A stretch of DNA of 35,252 nucleotides, from positions 1-35,252 of the forward strand of contig AJWJ01000234.1 in the NCBI GenBank assembly GCA_000277445.1. Reading direction: 5' to 3'. The stretch comes from Polysphondylium violaceum (Eukaryota > Evosea > Eumycetozoa > Dictyosteliales > Dictyosteliaceae). Positions 1 through 8,520 of the stretch are shown here, in pieces; the first letter of the stretch is position 1, and the number at the start of each line of letters is the position of its first letter. The notes under the pieces were generated by a model. It was not told where the DNA came from. It did no database searches and saw only the letters and a program-made list of their open reading frames with translations. Made by a program: the position numbers and the translations under genes.

Positions 1-19
1 TTTACTTTTTTTTTATTTA

Positions 20-123
20 TTTTTTTTTTTTTTGTCGGTCCAAATAAATTTGATCAAAATACAAATTTGACCAAAAAAAATTATTTCCAATTTTCATCAT
101 ACACACTATAGCACGATAGAAAA
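20..123 (+). promoter_or_regulatory. 5' flank shared with tandem copy 2
   Basis: The block just before the first secreted-protein gene is repeated before the second copy (about 1600-1719). Shared pieces include a TTTGATCAAA-type palindrome near 51-60, a TTTGACCAAAAAAAATTATTTC stretch, and an ATCATACACACTATAGC leader right before the start codon. Retention of this block suggests that both copies kept the same promoter and leader. The TATA-less T-rich stretch at 1-33 is typical of dictyostelid promoters. Confidence 0.55.
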
Positions 124-693
124 ATGAAATATTTTGTCGTATTACTTTTAATTACTCTTGCCGCTGTCAACATTTGCGAGGCTACTGCAAATGCTTTCTT
201 GTACAAAAGAAATGAAAACGGTTCCTATGTCCTTCAATCAAAAGCTTTCGATCCATTGGAGAGTGGCAACTCTTTTACTCATACATTTGCAAACGCCAAC
301 ATCTCTTCTTACCAAGACTTTTCAATTGAATTCTCTGATAGCTCAAACTATGGAAAAGCTATTACTATCGCCTTTGATGCTGTCGATGGAAAAGGTAAAA
401 ATATAAATCAAAATTTTAAACTCAAATATGATGGAGAAAAAATTCCATTCCCAGCAGGTGTCAGAATTTCAGTTTGCATACCTTATGAAAGTACACAATT
501 TTTTGGAATTGCTTTAGATGAAGACATCAGAACTCAAACCATTGTCATGTCTATTGAAAAAGCAGATAGAACATGTAGCTATTTGCCAGTTCCAAGATAT
601 AGTTATAAAATTTACAATAGTTCCTCAATTATCAAACCAACTTTTTCAATAATCGTCTTTATTGCTATTGTAATGTTTACTTTTTTATTTTAA
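124..693 (+). CDS. Secreted, probably GPI-anchored protein, tandem copy 1
   Basis: This is a single-exon gene of 189 aa. It starts at an AAAATG context and is followed by an AATAAA signal at 708-713. The N terminus is a clear signal peptide (residues 1 to about 22). The mature part has two cysteines (C118, C151) that could pair. The chain ends in a hydrophobic tail (about 176-189) preceded by a small-residue stretch NSSS (165-168), the usual layout of a GPI-attachment signal, so a cell-surface location is inferred. I do not recognise the family. It is very similar to the gene at 1720-2289, including the 5' flank, so the two arose by tandem duplication. The first 60 or so coding bases of the two copies are identical, whereas four internal patches differ strongly. 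Confidence 0.85.
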   Translation: MKYFVVLLLITLAAVNICEATANAFLYKRNENGSYVLQSKAFDPLESGNSFTHTFANANISSYQDFSIEFSDSSNYGKAITIAFDAVDGKGKNINQNFKLKYDGEKIPFPAGVRISVCIPYESTQFFGIALDEDIRTQTIVMSIEKADRTCSYLPVPRYSYKIYNSSSIIKPTFSIIVFIAIVMFTFLF

Positions 694-792
694 TTAGCTA
701 ATCATTCAATAAACCATTCAATATAACTCTTTTTTTACCAAAGCATCATTTCAGGGATTAGATAGTGATATCAAATGTAAATTATCGTTTAT

Positions 793-1047
793 TTTTGCAA
801 AAAGGAACCTCCCCACAATTTTTCTTGGGGAAATAAGGTTTTGTGATTCACATCGGTGTTTTATTGAATTTTATGAATTTTTTTGAATTAATTGCAAAAT
901 GATATGGAAGTTGCACTCCTTGAGTGAAATTTTTGAAAAAAAACCAAAAAAAAAAGGGTAACTCCAACCTTTTATATGGAGACTCTCATTATTATTTTTC
1001 TAAAAAAAAATAAGGGTGGGGTGCCTTTTTCTGCAAATTTGTTGAGT
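793..1047. repeat. Imperfect inverted repeat (MITE-like candidate)
   Basis: The sequence near 795-820 (TTTGCAAAAAGGAACCTCCCC) reappears as an imperfect reverse complement near 1012-1037, where the other strand reads TTTGCAGAAAAAGGCACCCC. The arms match at roughly three quarters of positions by eye over about 35 nt and enclose about 190 nt without coding potential. A local hairpin (TCCCCA/TGGGGA) sits inside the left arm. This could be a small non-autonomous element between the tandem genes. No target-site duplication was found by eye. Confidence 0.3.
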
Positions 1048-1607
1048 GAATCGACACAAAGATTCTGACAAGACATTTTAAAATCTTGGATCAAGTATGC
1101 AGATAAGGGTGCCAGGCAGATAGACAAGGTCAGGAAATGATAGAACTACTTTTATCAAATAATGAAAAGAAAAGTGAAAAAATATACATCTATTGCTCTT
1201 ATACGAGTTAAAATGAATGTCTATCTTTCTATATTAGCAAATATTAAAATCCTTATCTTATATAGTAAATAGATAGTTTGTTAATATATGATTTAAATGA
1301 CACAACTTATGATTCATAGTAGCAATATTTCAAAGAGATAGTCATTTAATTATTTTAAATTTAGAGCAAATCAATGAGTATTTTTTACTGCGTTGGGGCA
1401 CCAAACCATTTCTTAGCGTAAAAACACCTTTTATAATGCTATGAAAAATATGATGTTTTTGGTGTTTTTGATTGTTTTTTTTTTTTGTGGACCTGATCAA
1501 AATTGTACATTTTTTATTTTTTTCAATCAAAAATACTTACACAGTTGTGTACTTTTTTTTTTGGACCCAAATCCTAAAAAACAAAGATGTATTTTTTTTT
1601 ACCGTCC

Positions 1608-1719
1608 GAAAAAATTTGATCAAAAAGGAACAATTTTGACCAAAAAAAATTATTTCCAATTTCACCAAACACAAGTATTATTCCAATTTTCATCATACAC
1701 ACTATAGCACGATAGAAAA
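1608..1719 (+). promoter_or_regulatory. Duplicated 5' flank with 27-bp insertion
   Basis: This flank matches 41-123 but is 27 bp longer. The extra segment is bounded by two copies of TTCCAATTT (1654-1662 and 1681-1689), so it looks like a short local duplication or a slippage event. The block keeps the TTTGATCAAA palindrome (about 1616-1625) and the leader next to the ATG. Confidence 0.5.
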
Positions 1720-2289
1720 ATGAAATATTTTGTCGTATTACTTTTAATTACTCTTGCCGCTGTCAACATTTGCGAGGCTACTGCAAATGCATTTTTGTAC
1801 AAAAAGAATGATAACGGTTCCTATATCCTTCAATCAAAAGCTTTTGATCCAATGGAGAGTGGCAACTCTTTTACTCAAACTTTTACAAACACTAGCGTTA
1901 CTTTTTTCCAATCATTCTATATTGAATTCTCTGATAGCTCAAATTATGGAAAAGCTATTACTATCGCCTTTGATGCTGTCGATGCTAAAGGTAAAAATAT
2001 AAATCAAAATTTTAAACTCAATTATGGTAGAACAGTATACCCATTCCCAGCAGGTGTCAGAATTTCAGTTTGCGTCCCAGTCCAAAAAACACAGCCATTT
2101 TCACTTGCTTTAGATGAAGACATCAGAACTCAAACCATTGTCATGTCTATTGAAAAAGCAGATAGAACATGTAGCTATTTGTCAGCTCCAATATTTAGTT
2201 ATAATAATTACAATGATTCTTCAATTATCAAACCAACTTTTTCATTAATCGTCTTTATTGCTATTTTAATGTATACTTTTTTATTTTAA
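1720..2289 (+). CDS. Secreted, probably GPI-anchored protein, tandem copy 2
   Basis: This is a single-exon paralog of the gene at 124-693 with exactly the same length (189 aa), the same signal peptide, the same two mature cysteines and the same hydrophobic C-terminal tail. A poly(A) signal AATAAA lies at 2304-2309. Differences are not spread evenly. Long runs, for example around LDEDIRTQTIVMSIEKADRT, are identical even at silent positions, while patches at about residues 55-66, 102-108, 119-130 and 153-168 are largely replaced. This fits gene conversion combined with diversification of exposed loops. The function is unknown; a cell-surface role is inferred only from the signal sequences. Confidence 0.85.
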   Translation: MKYFVVLLLITLAAVNICEATANAFLYKKNDNGSYILQSKAFDPMESGNSFTQTFTNTSVTFFQSFYIEFSDSSNYGKAITIAFDAVDAKGKNINQNFKLNYGRTVYPFPAGVRISVCVPVQKTQPFSLALDEDIRTQTIVMSIEKADRTCSYLSAPIFSYNNYNDSSIIKPTFSLIVFIAILMYTFLF

Positions 2290-2881
2290 TTGATTAATCA
2301 TTCAATAAACTATTCAGTTTCACTCCTTTTTTACCAAAAAATTATTTATTTTGTTGATTAGAAAGTGGTATCCGATGCATAAATATAAATAATGTTTAAT
2401 TCTGTTCAGAGGGATCTAGTAAAATGTTGTTTTCTTGAGAATTAGGTTTTTTGGAGATGTGTTTTTTTTAATTTTGATGTTTCTTGGTTTTTTTTGTCTC
2501 TCAAAAACTTATCATTACCAAGTTTATAAATACAGATTTTTAAATTAAAATTATTGGATCATTATTATTAATAGGAGAAGATAAAAATAGTTTAATTTAA
2601 AAATCTCTCTTTAATTAGCTTTTTTTACCAAAAACAATGAATTTTATTTTGGTTTCAGCTTCAGGGGTCCTATAATTTGTTGATGGTGATATATAATTTA
2701 CAGAAAAATATGCTACTACAACGAATTACCATTATCCTACTATGCTGTCTATATTTGTTGTTAAACAAAATCATTGTTAACTCTCTGAGATTATTAAACT
2801 AGTTCAAAACATTATGATATAAAACTAAATAGTCAAATCTACATAGGAGAAAAGGCAATTGGTGTTGCTATTTTTTATTAA
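2290..2881. other. Spacer, with possible degenerate third 3' flank
   Basis: This lies between the 3' ends of copy 2 and the convergent dehydrogenase gene. No gene is seen. At about 2612-2695 the string TTAATTAGCTTTTTTTACCAAA, then CTTCAGGG, then GATGGTGATAT follow the same order as in the 3' flank of copy 1 (691-770). This may be the remnant of a further family member. The rest is AT-rich and featureless. Confidence 0.4.
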
Positions 2882-3874
2882 TTATTTAGGAAAATCAGTT
2901 GAGCATGATAAATCTTTCCATTTTAACAATTCTTCGTTGGCACCTTTATAGGCATTGATTGCCATTGAATAGCTATCACTACCCATGAAAAAGTGTTTTG
3001 GTGGGGATGGAATTTTAGAGAGCTCAATAAAAACTTCTGCAGCTTTGTTTGGATCACCAGCTTGATTATTATTGATTACATTTAAATGATTATCAACAAC
3101 TTTTTGAACCTCTGTATATTCTGAAATTGTCTTTTTAGTTGTAGTAGCGCCAGATTCTAAAAACGATGTACGGAAATATCCTGGTAAAACGCAAATACAA
3201 CGAATTCCAAATGGTGCAAGTTCACTATCCAAAGACTCTGACAAACCATTTACAGCAAATTTAGTAGATGAATCTTTAATATCAATTTTGGTTAATAATT
3301 TATCATTTTTAACTATTTAATTTAACTATTAAATACATACAAACACCAAAAGCTTGGAACCCAACCAAACCACCAATCGAGGAAATATTCATTATTCTTG
3401 GACGAGTTGGATTTTTATTGGCTCTGAGAATAGGAAGAGCGTGTCTCATCACGTTAAAAATGGCAAACACATTGACTTCAAAGTTTTTTTTCACTTCCTC
3501 GGCCGATGAAGCTTCAATACTACCAACCAACGAATAACCAGCATTGTTTACAATGACATCAATAGTCCCAAATTTAGCAACAGTGTCTTTAATTGACTTT
3601 TCAACGGATTCGTCACTAGTAAGATCAACTTGTAAGGCCAAAACTTTGTCAGCATTATACCAACTACCCAAATTTTGAATCAACTCTTGTTTGTTTCTAG
3701 AAGTTGCAGCCACAGAATATCCAGCCCTTACCAACTTTTGAACCAAAGACAATCCTAGACCTTTAGAAGCACCAGTAACATACCTTTAATATTTACTTTT
3801 TAATTAATATCTACACTGAGTGGAAGGCGCGCAAAAATAATAAATATTTACCAAACTCTATTTGTTTCACTCAT
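2882..3874 (-). CDS. Short-chain dehydrogenase/reductase (classical SDR)
   Basis: NAD(P)-dependent oxidoreductase; the substrate is unknown. It is built from three exons on the minus strand, 3874-3852, 3783-3341 and 3273-2882, joined by GT-AG introns of 68 and 67 nt, giving 285 aa. The Rossmann motif TGASKGLG is at residues 11-18, NNAG at 87-90, the catalytic serine region NISSIGG at about 141-147, and the catalytic YSSTK at 156-160. All elements of the classical SDR active site are therefore present. Intron 2 splits the codon of the catalytic Tyr156, and intron 1 separates the first eight residues from the nucleotide-binding motif. The start at 3874 is chosen because the short first exon restores the N-terminal strand before TGASKG. 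Intron 1 contains a striking GCGCGC stretch. The family is certain, the substrate is not. Confidence 0.92.
3826..3836 (-). promoter_or_regulatory. E2F-like motif in SDR intron 1
   Basis: On the minus strand the bases read TTTTGCGCGCC, close to the E2F/DP consensus TTTSSCGC, inside the first intron 38 nt from the start codon. It is conspicuous because GCGCGC is very rare in these AT-rich spacers. Function is inferred only from the motif. Confidence 0.35.
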
Positions 3875-4532
3875 TCTATATCTAATTACGTACAATGACA
3901 ATGATATCTCTTGTTTCAAGTTTAATTAATTTATATACCAATATGAGGTGAATAAAAAAAAAAAATTCCCACTACAAAGGGGGCATTCAATTATTTTATT
4001 ATTCATTTTACACAATCTCCCCCACATGAACTTCATTCCATATGTTATTCAGTGTCCACTTCATTTATTCCTGTGAGCAACAGATACATCAAAATATTTT
4101 CTGTTTGCTGTGATATAATTATTACCTTTATGTTTTCCAAATTGTTTCCAATCTATCAATGCCACCCTTACAAGAGGGTGTCTTGACTTATAGAGAAACT
4201 AAATCATTCTGTTAAACATCAACCCACATCATGATTACTGTTGGTTTTGTCTGTGATGGATAAATCTAGAGTTAAAATTTAAATTTTACCCCCACAAACC
4301 ATGTATTTCATTTCCGATATTTTGGCATAAAACAAAATAAAATGGGTATGAAAAACAAGAGGAGGGGTGCACAAGCAACATTTTCCCGCTCCCAAACAAA
4401 ACACGCAACAATTATTTTTCTATTTTCTTTTTTCAGTTTCTAAAAATATCTTTCCTTTGAAAAGTTTCAGCAAAAAAATAAAAACCAACCAAAAATAAAA
4501 AAGTATAAATAAATAACATCAACAAAACTGTA

Positions 4533-4556
4533 TTGATCAAAAGATCAAAAGATCAT
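4533..4556 (+). repeat. Triple GATCAAAA repeat
   Basis: Three near-perfect copies of GATC(AAAA) follow each other downstream of a TATA-like box and upstream of the ABC transporter. The same TGATCAAA core occurs before both tandem secreted genes (about 51 and 1616) and upstream of limE (about 19218), so it may be a recurrent promoter element. Confidence 0.35.
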
Positions 4557-4951
4557 CACAACACCACCCTTGATAACTAATATTATCTCTTTCAATACAC
4601 ACCACTATAATCTATAAATAGGTAACATCATCAATAAAATAAATAAACAATTGTTTTTTTATATCATCATCAACAATTTCCCACACCACACATATCTGAT
4701 TTGATAAAAATTTTTAAAAAAAAACAAAAAAAATTAAAAAAAAAAAAAGTTTTGCAGAATTATTTGGATGAGAATGACCGCAAAATACCTTTTTTAAATT
4801 AAATAATAATTCCTCGTGATTTGCGAATTATAGGTTTCAAGGTTTAATTATCTATTTCATTATCTCTGATTTTTCGATAATTAATAAAGGTTAACTTTTT
4901 TTTTTTTTTTTTTTTCTCACCCACCAACTCACCTTTTCACTTTCGAGATAT

Positions 4952-4972
4952 ACACACACCACACCACACACA
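4952..4972 (+). promoter_or_regulatory. CA-rich cluster (G-box-like) before ABC transporter
   Basis: A pure CACACC/CACACA run interrupts a T-rich region 220 bp before the start codon. Dictyostelid developmental genes are known to use CA/GT-rich G-box elements bound by GBF. That role here is inferred from composition only. Confidence 0.35.
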
Positions 4973-5195
4973 GATCTAACCATCATTTTTATGTTTTTTA
5001 CACTGATTTTTTAATAAATTAATGGTGTAAAGGACTTTTTAAAAATTAAAATAAAATCGCCTATGATGTGATATAATGTTTTGTGTCTCAAATCATCAAA
5101 TCAACATTTTACTAATATTGGAAAATTAGCACATACCCTACCTACCTATAGTATAGACAATAATAAGAAAATTAATAATATATAAATTAATTTAG

Positions 5196-7376
5196 ATGGA
5201 ACATCAAGAACAAGATAATAATGAACACAAAGAGATTGAATTAGAGATGGAGGAAATTGAAAGTGGGGATTTTAAATCACCCGCCTCTGGAGTAGGAAGT
5301 TCTACAACTATCGACGACCAATTTTCCATTAGCGACAATACCAGCAGTAAACCACCTATTTCTTTGAATAGCTCAAGTAAACCGATTTCGACCACAAATA
5401 CTTTTAATAATAGAGTGGACTTTAGTTTTAAAGCCATTAATCATTATGTTACTGTACCTTTTAAGGGTAATACCAAAGGAGGACCAACAACAGTCAATGA
5501 CGATAATAATGGAAAGAGAAAAAGCAACAAGAAAACTATTAGTAAACAAATATTAACCGATATCAATGGACACGTAAAGTCTGGAGAAATGTGTGCCATT
5601 ATGGGGCCTTCAGGCGCTGGCAAGACGACACTTCTTGACATTTTGGCACATCGATTACCAATCAATGGTAGTGGGACAATGTATATTAACGAGACGAAAT
5701 CCGAGTTTCAAGTATTCAAAAAGCTATGTGGATACGTAACTCAAGCCGATATTCTCACACCAAGTATGACTGTTAGAGAGACATTGAGTTTTTATGCTCA
5801 ACTCAAGATGCCAAGATCAGTGTCGATAGAGGAAAAGAATAAAAGAGTCGATGATGTCATTGCCGAGATGGGTCTCAAGAGATGCGAAAATACTGTTGTG
5901 GGCACTGCTGATAATAAAATTCGTGGTATTTCTGGTGGAGAGAGACGTAGAGTCACCATTGCCGTAGAGTTGTTGACTGGACCCAGTGTATTGTTTCTTG
6001 ATGAGCCCACCTCGGGTCTTGACAGTTCCACCGCCTACACTGTCATGAAGGCCGTGAGAAATCTTGCTAACTCTGGTAGAACCATTATTTGCACCATTCA
6101 TCAACCACGTTATAATATATTTGATATGTTTGACAGTCTATTATTACTGGGCGAAGGCAGTACAATCTATTATGGAGAGGCATCGTTGGCCATCAAATAC
6201 TTTAATAGACATGGTCATCATTGCCACCCCTCTATTAATCCTGCAGACTTTTTTATGGATTTAATCAATGTACAAATCAAAGAGAATCAAGATGACGACG
6301 ACTATGACCCCAACGATATAGAAATGGTGTCGCCCGATATCTCTTCAAGCAAGGTGGTCAAACGTTTGACAACAGAAGAGATTCATAGACTCAAAAAAGA
6401 GTACTCTATCTCTGAAGAGTGCACTATTACCAAAGACTATCTCGAGGCTATGGAGCAGGATGACAAAAAGAATAAAAAACAATTCACCTATGTAAAGAAT
6501 GAACCACCCACCTTTTGGACTCAACTCACTCTCTTGGTTCAAAGAGAGCTACTCAATGCCAAGAGACATCCCATGGCATTTAGAGTCCAATTCTTTCAAG
6601 CCATATTCCAAGGACTCTTGTGTGGCCTTGTCTACTATCAGTTGGGCGTTGGCCAATCAAGTATTCAAAGTCGTACTGGTGTCGTGTCTTGGCTTGTAAT
6701 GGGTATCTCTTTTCCTGCGGTAATGACCACCATCCACGTTTTTACAGACGTCGTTCCCATCTTTCTCAAAGACCGTGCGTCGGGTGTCTATGATACGTTG
6801 CCATTCTTTTTGGCCAAATCTATTATGGATGTATCGTTGGCCATTATTTTGCCTGTCATTACTGGAACCATTGCCTATTGGATGACCAATCAACGAATTG
6901 ATCCCTTTTTTGCCGCCGCCCCGTTCTTTAAATGGCTCCTCTGTCTAGTGATGGCTTGTCAAACCTGTCTCTCACTTGGCGTACTCATCAGCTCCTCTGT
7001 ACCCAATGCCCAAGTAGGTACAGTCGTCGCACCATTGATTGTCATTCTCTTCTTTTTATTCTCTGGATTCTTTATAAACTATCGTGATCTTGCTAGAGGT
7101 TGGGTGTTTATGAAATACATCTCTTTCTTTAGATATATTATTGAACCAGCAGTAATCAATACCTTTACTGGCGTTGTGTTCACCTGTACCGCCCAAGAAG
7201 CAATTCAAGGCATATGTCCAGTTCAAACCGGTGAACAAGTTATCAACAATTTGGGCTACGAGCTTAATAATTTTTGGAGAGATATTTGGGTTCTCGTCAT
7301 CTATATCATTGGTTTTAGATGTCTGACATTTTTAGTTTTAAGAATTAAAAGTAGAGATAAATTTGTAAATAAATAA
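5196..7376 (+). CDS. ABCG-family half-transporter
   Basis: ATP-driven membrane exporter of the ABCG (White/PDR-like) half-size class, 726 aa in one exon. The nucleotide-binding domain comes first: Walker A GPSGAGKTT at 137-145, signature ISGGERRR at 245-252, Walker B VLFLDE ending at D269-E270, and H-loop His302. A charged, acidic linker (about 365-435) precedes a C-terminal membrane domain with about six hydrophobic helices (about 460-720). This NBD-then-TMD order is diagnostic of ABCG, and such half-transporters work as dimers. All catalytic residues are intact, so the gene looks functional. The N terminus (1 to about 75) is Ser/Asn-rich and probably disordered. The substrate cannot be read from the sequence. 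The start codon directly follows a 3' splice-site-like TTTAG, hinting at a leader intron. Confidence 0.95.
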   Translation: MEHQEQDNNEHKEIELEMEEIESGDFKSPASGVGSSTTIDDQFSISDNTSSKPPISLNSSSKPISTTNTFNNRVDFSFKAINHYVTVPFKGNTKGGPTTVNDDNNGKRKSNKKTISKQILTDINGHVKSGEMCAIMGPSGAGKTTLLDILAHRLPINGSGTMYINETKSEFQVFKKLCGYVTQADILTPSMTVRETLSFYAQLKMPRSVSIEEKNKRVDDVIAEMGLKRCENTVVGTADNKIRGISGGERRRVTIAVELLTGPSVLFLDEPTSGLDSSTAYTVMKAVRNLANSGRTIICTIHQPRYNIFDMFDSLLLLGEGSTIYYGEASLAIKYFNRHGHHCHPSINPADFFMDLINVQIKENQDDDDYDPNDIEMVSPDISSSKVVKRLTTEEIHRLKKEYSISEECTITKDYLEAMEQDDKKNKKQFTYVKNEPPTFWTQLTLLVQRELLNAKRHPMAFRVQFFQAIFQGLLCGLVYYQLGVGQSSIQSRTGVVSWLVMGISFPAVMTTIHVFTDVVPIFLKDRASGVYDTLPFFLAKSIMDVSLAIILPVITGTIAYWMTNQRIDPFFAAAPFFKWLLCLVMACQTCLSLGVLISSSVPNAQVGTVVAPLIVILFFLFSGFFINYRDLARGWVFMKYISFFRYIIEPAVINTFTGVVFTCTAQEAIQGICPVQTGEQVINNLGYELNNFWRDIWVLVIYIIGFRCLTFLVLRIKSRDKFVNK

Positions 7377-7470
7377 ATAATCCTAATCCACTAGAATCTT
7401 TACTTAAATCTATGTGTTCATGGTCAACATTTTTACTATATTGAAATAGAGATTGATCCTTTTTAACGTA

Positions 7471-7509
7471 TAAAATTTAAATTTAAATTTAAAATTTAAA
7501 ATATTTTAT
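7471..7509. repeat. AAATTT self-complementary block
   Basis: A run of alternating AAATTT units, nearly all of it its own reverse complement, about 95-130 bp after the ABC transporter stop. It could fold as a hairpin in the 3' region or mark the end of the transcription unit. Confidence 0.35.
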
Positions 7510-8475
7510 CTTTGTACAGATCAGGCATTTTAGTGAAACCAGGGAAGATAACTTAATCATTTCCTTTCGATCTCAAGGCTTATAACTATGTAATCAAAAA
7601 AAAAAACAAATCGAAACAATTACTATAAAAAGATAACTTCATTTAAATAAATCAAGAATCCGATAAAATAAAATCCTCCAAGATATGGAAAAGCCAATCC
7701 AGACCATGATCATAAAAGTAAATTCAACCTACATTCAATATAGCTAAAAACTACTCTGTAAAAATAATAAAAGACACCACGTTGTTTTTTTTGATTATAT
7801 TTTGGTAAAATCACAAATGCATTTGGTATTATTATTTGAAATTACTAAATCTTGTTTAACATCATCTTGGTTTTAAAATATTATCATGAACTGTGTTGAG
7901 TAAAGTTTAGTCAACTATAAAACATTTGACCCCCATTGTGGGAGGGTGTACTCTGTGCTCTACAACATTAGGCCTACATGTATTTATTATTATTATCTTC
8001 ACATTATTACTACCATTAAAACAAACTTATTAAATAACAACCACTACTCTGCTCCAACTTTATTGTTTTTCAGATATCTGAAAGCATTGTAAAAAAAGAG
8101 GTGTGCTTATCTGAGATCGAAAGCGGGTGGGATGATTTTTTTTGAATTTTTTTGCAAATTTTTTTTTGATTTTTAGAATTTTTTTCAAAAAAAGGTCAGC
8201 AACTCTCACTACCCATCCATCAACCTCCCGCTTAATTTACCAACAGTGCCCATACTTTTGTTGTCCCACCCCTCACCCCTTTTTTCAATGTTGTAATTGT
8301 ATTGTTGTAATTGTATTATTATTTTTTATTTTTAAATTGCGGCTTTTTAATTTGTAACACCACATATATCAATATCCATTCCCTTTACACATATAAATAT
8401 CAAATATCACAGTCATCATATAATTAGTAATAGTAATAGTAGTAATAGTAGTAGTAATAATAATACCCTTGTAAC

Positions 8476-8494
8476 AACACACACCACACACACA
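8476..8494 (+). promoter_or_regulatory. CA-rich cluster before zizimin gene
   Basis: ACACACCACACACACA-type sequence 30-45 bp before the start codon, similar to the cluster before the ABC transporter. It could be leader sequence or a GBF-type site. Confidence 0.3.
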
Positions 8495-8520
8495 TCATTA
8501 CATGTATAGTAAGAAATAAA

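Larger units (their letters stand above)
694..1719. other. Spacer between tandem copies
   Basis: No convincing gene is present. Open frames at 1342-1530 and 1441-1707 are AT-driven and low in complexity. The spacer holds the 3' end of copy 1 (AATAAA at 708-713), an imperfect inverted repeat with arms at about 793-825 and 1012-1047, and the duplicated promoter of copy 2 (about 1600-1719). The part from 1080 to 1140 is less AT-rich than its surroundings but has no readable coding signal. Confidence 0.6.
3875..5195. other. Divergent spacer between SDR and ABC transporter
   Basis: About 1.3 kb without a coding signal. It contains a TATA-like TATAAATAAAT at about 4504, a GATCAAAA triple repeat (4533-4556), several CA-rich stretches, a T20-type tract (about 4896-4915) and the CA cluster at 4952-4972. 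The bases before the ABC transporter start read TTAATTTAG/ATG, which is a good 3' splice site. A 5'-UTR intron (for example 4621-5194, beginning GTAACA) is therefore possible. No RNA gene was recognised. Confidence 0.55.
7377..8520. other. Spacer between ABC transporter and zizimin genes
   Basis: No supported gene. It includes a self-complementary AAATTT-repeat block (7471-7509), T- and A-runs, and closer to the zizimin gene a C-rich pyrimidine stretch (about 8210-8285) plus a CA cluster (8476-8494). The open frame at 8142-8357 is a pyrimidine-rich composition artefact. Confidence 0.55.

Noticed and set aside
1342-1707. Overlapping open frames on both strands between the tandem genes
   Set aside because: Both are dominated by Phe/Lys from T- and A-runs, lack a good start context and overlap each other. 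The right part is the duplicated promoter of copy 2.
5204-7238. Several antisense and shifted open frames within the ABC transporter
   Set aside because: They are shadows of a continuous, motif-complete ABCG gene and have no domain signal of their own.
8142-8357. 71-aa open frame upstream of the zizimin gene
   Set aside because: Phe- and Cys-rich translation of a pyrimidine-rich promoter stretch with no recognisable protein features.
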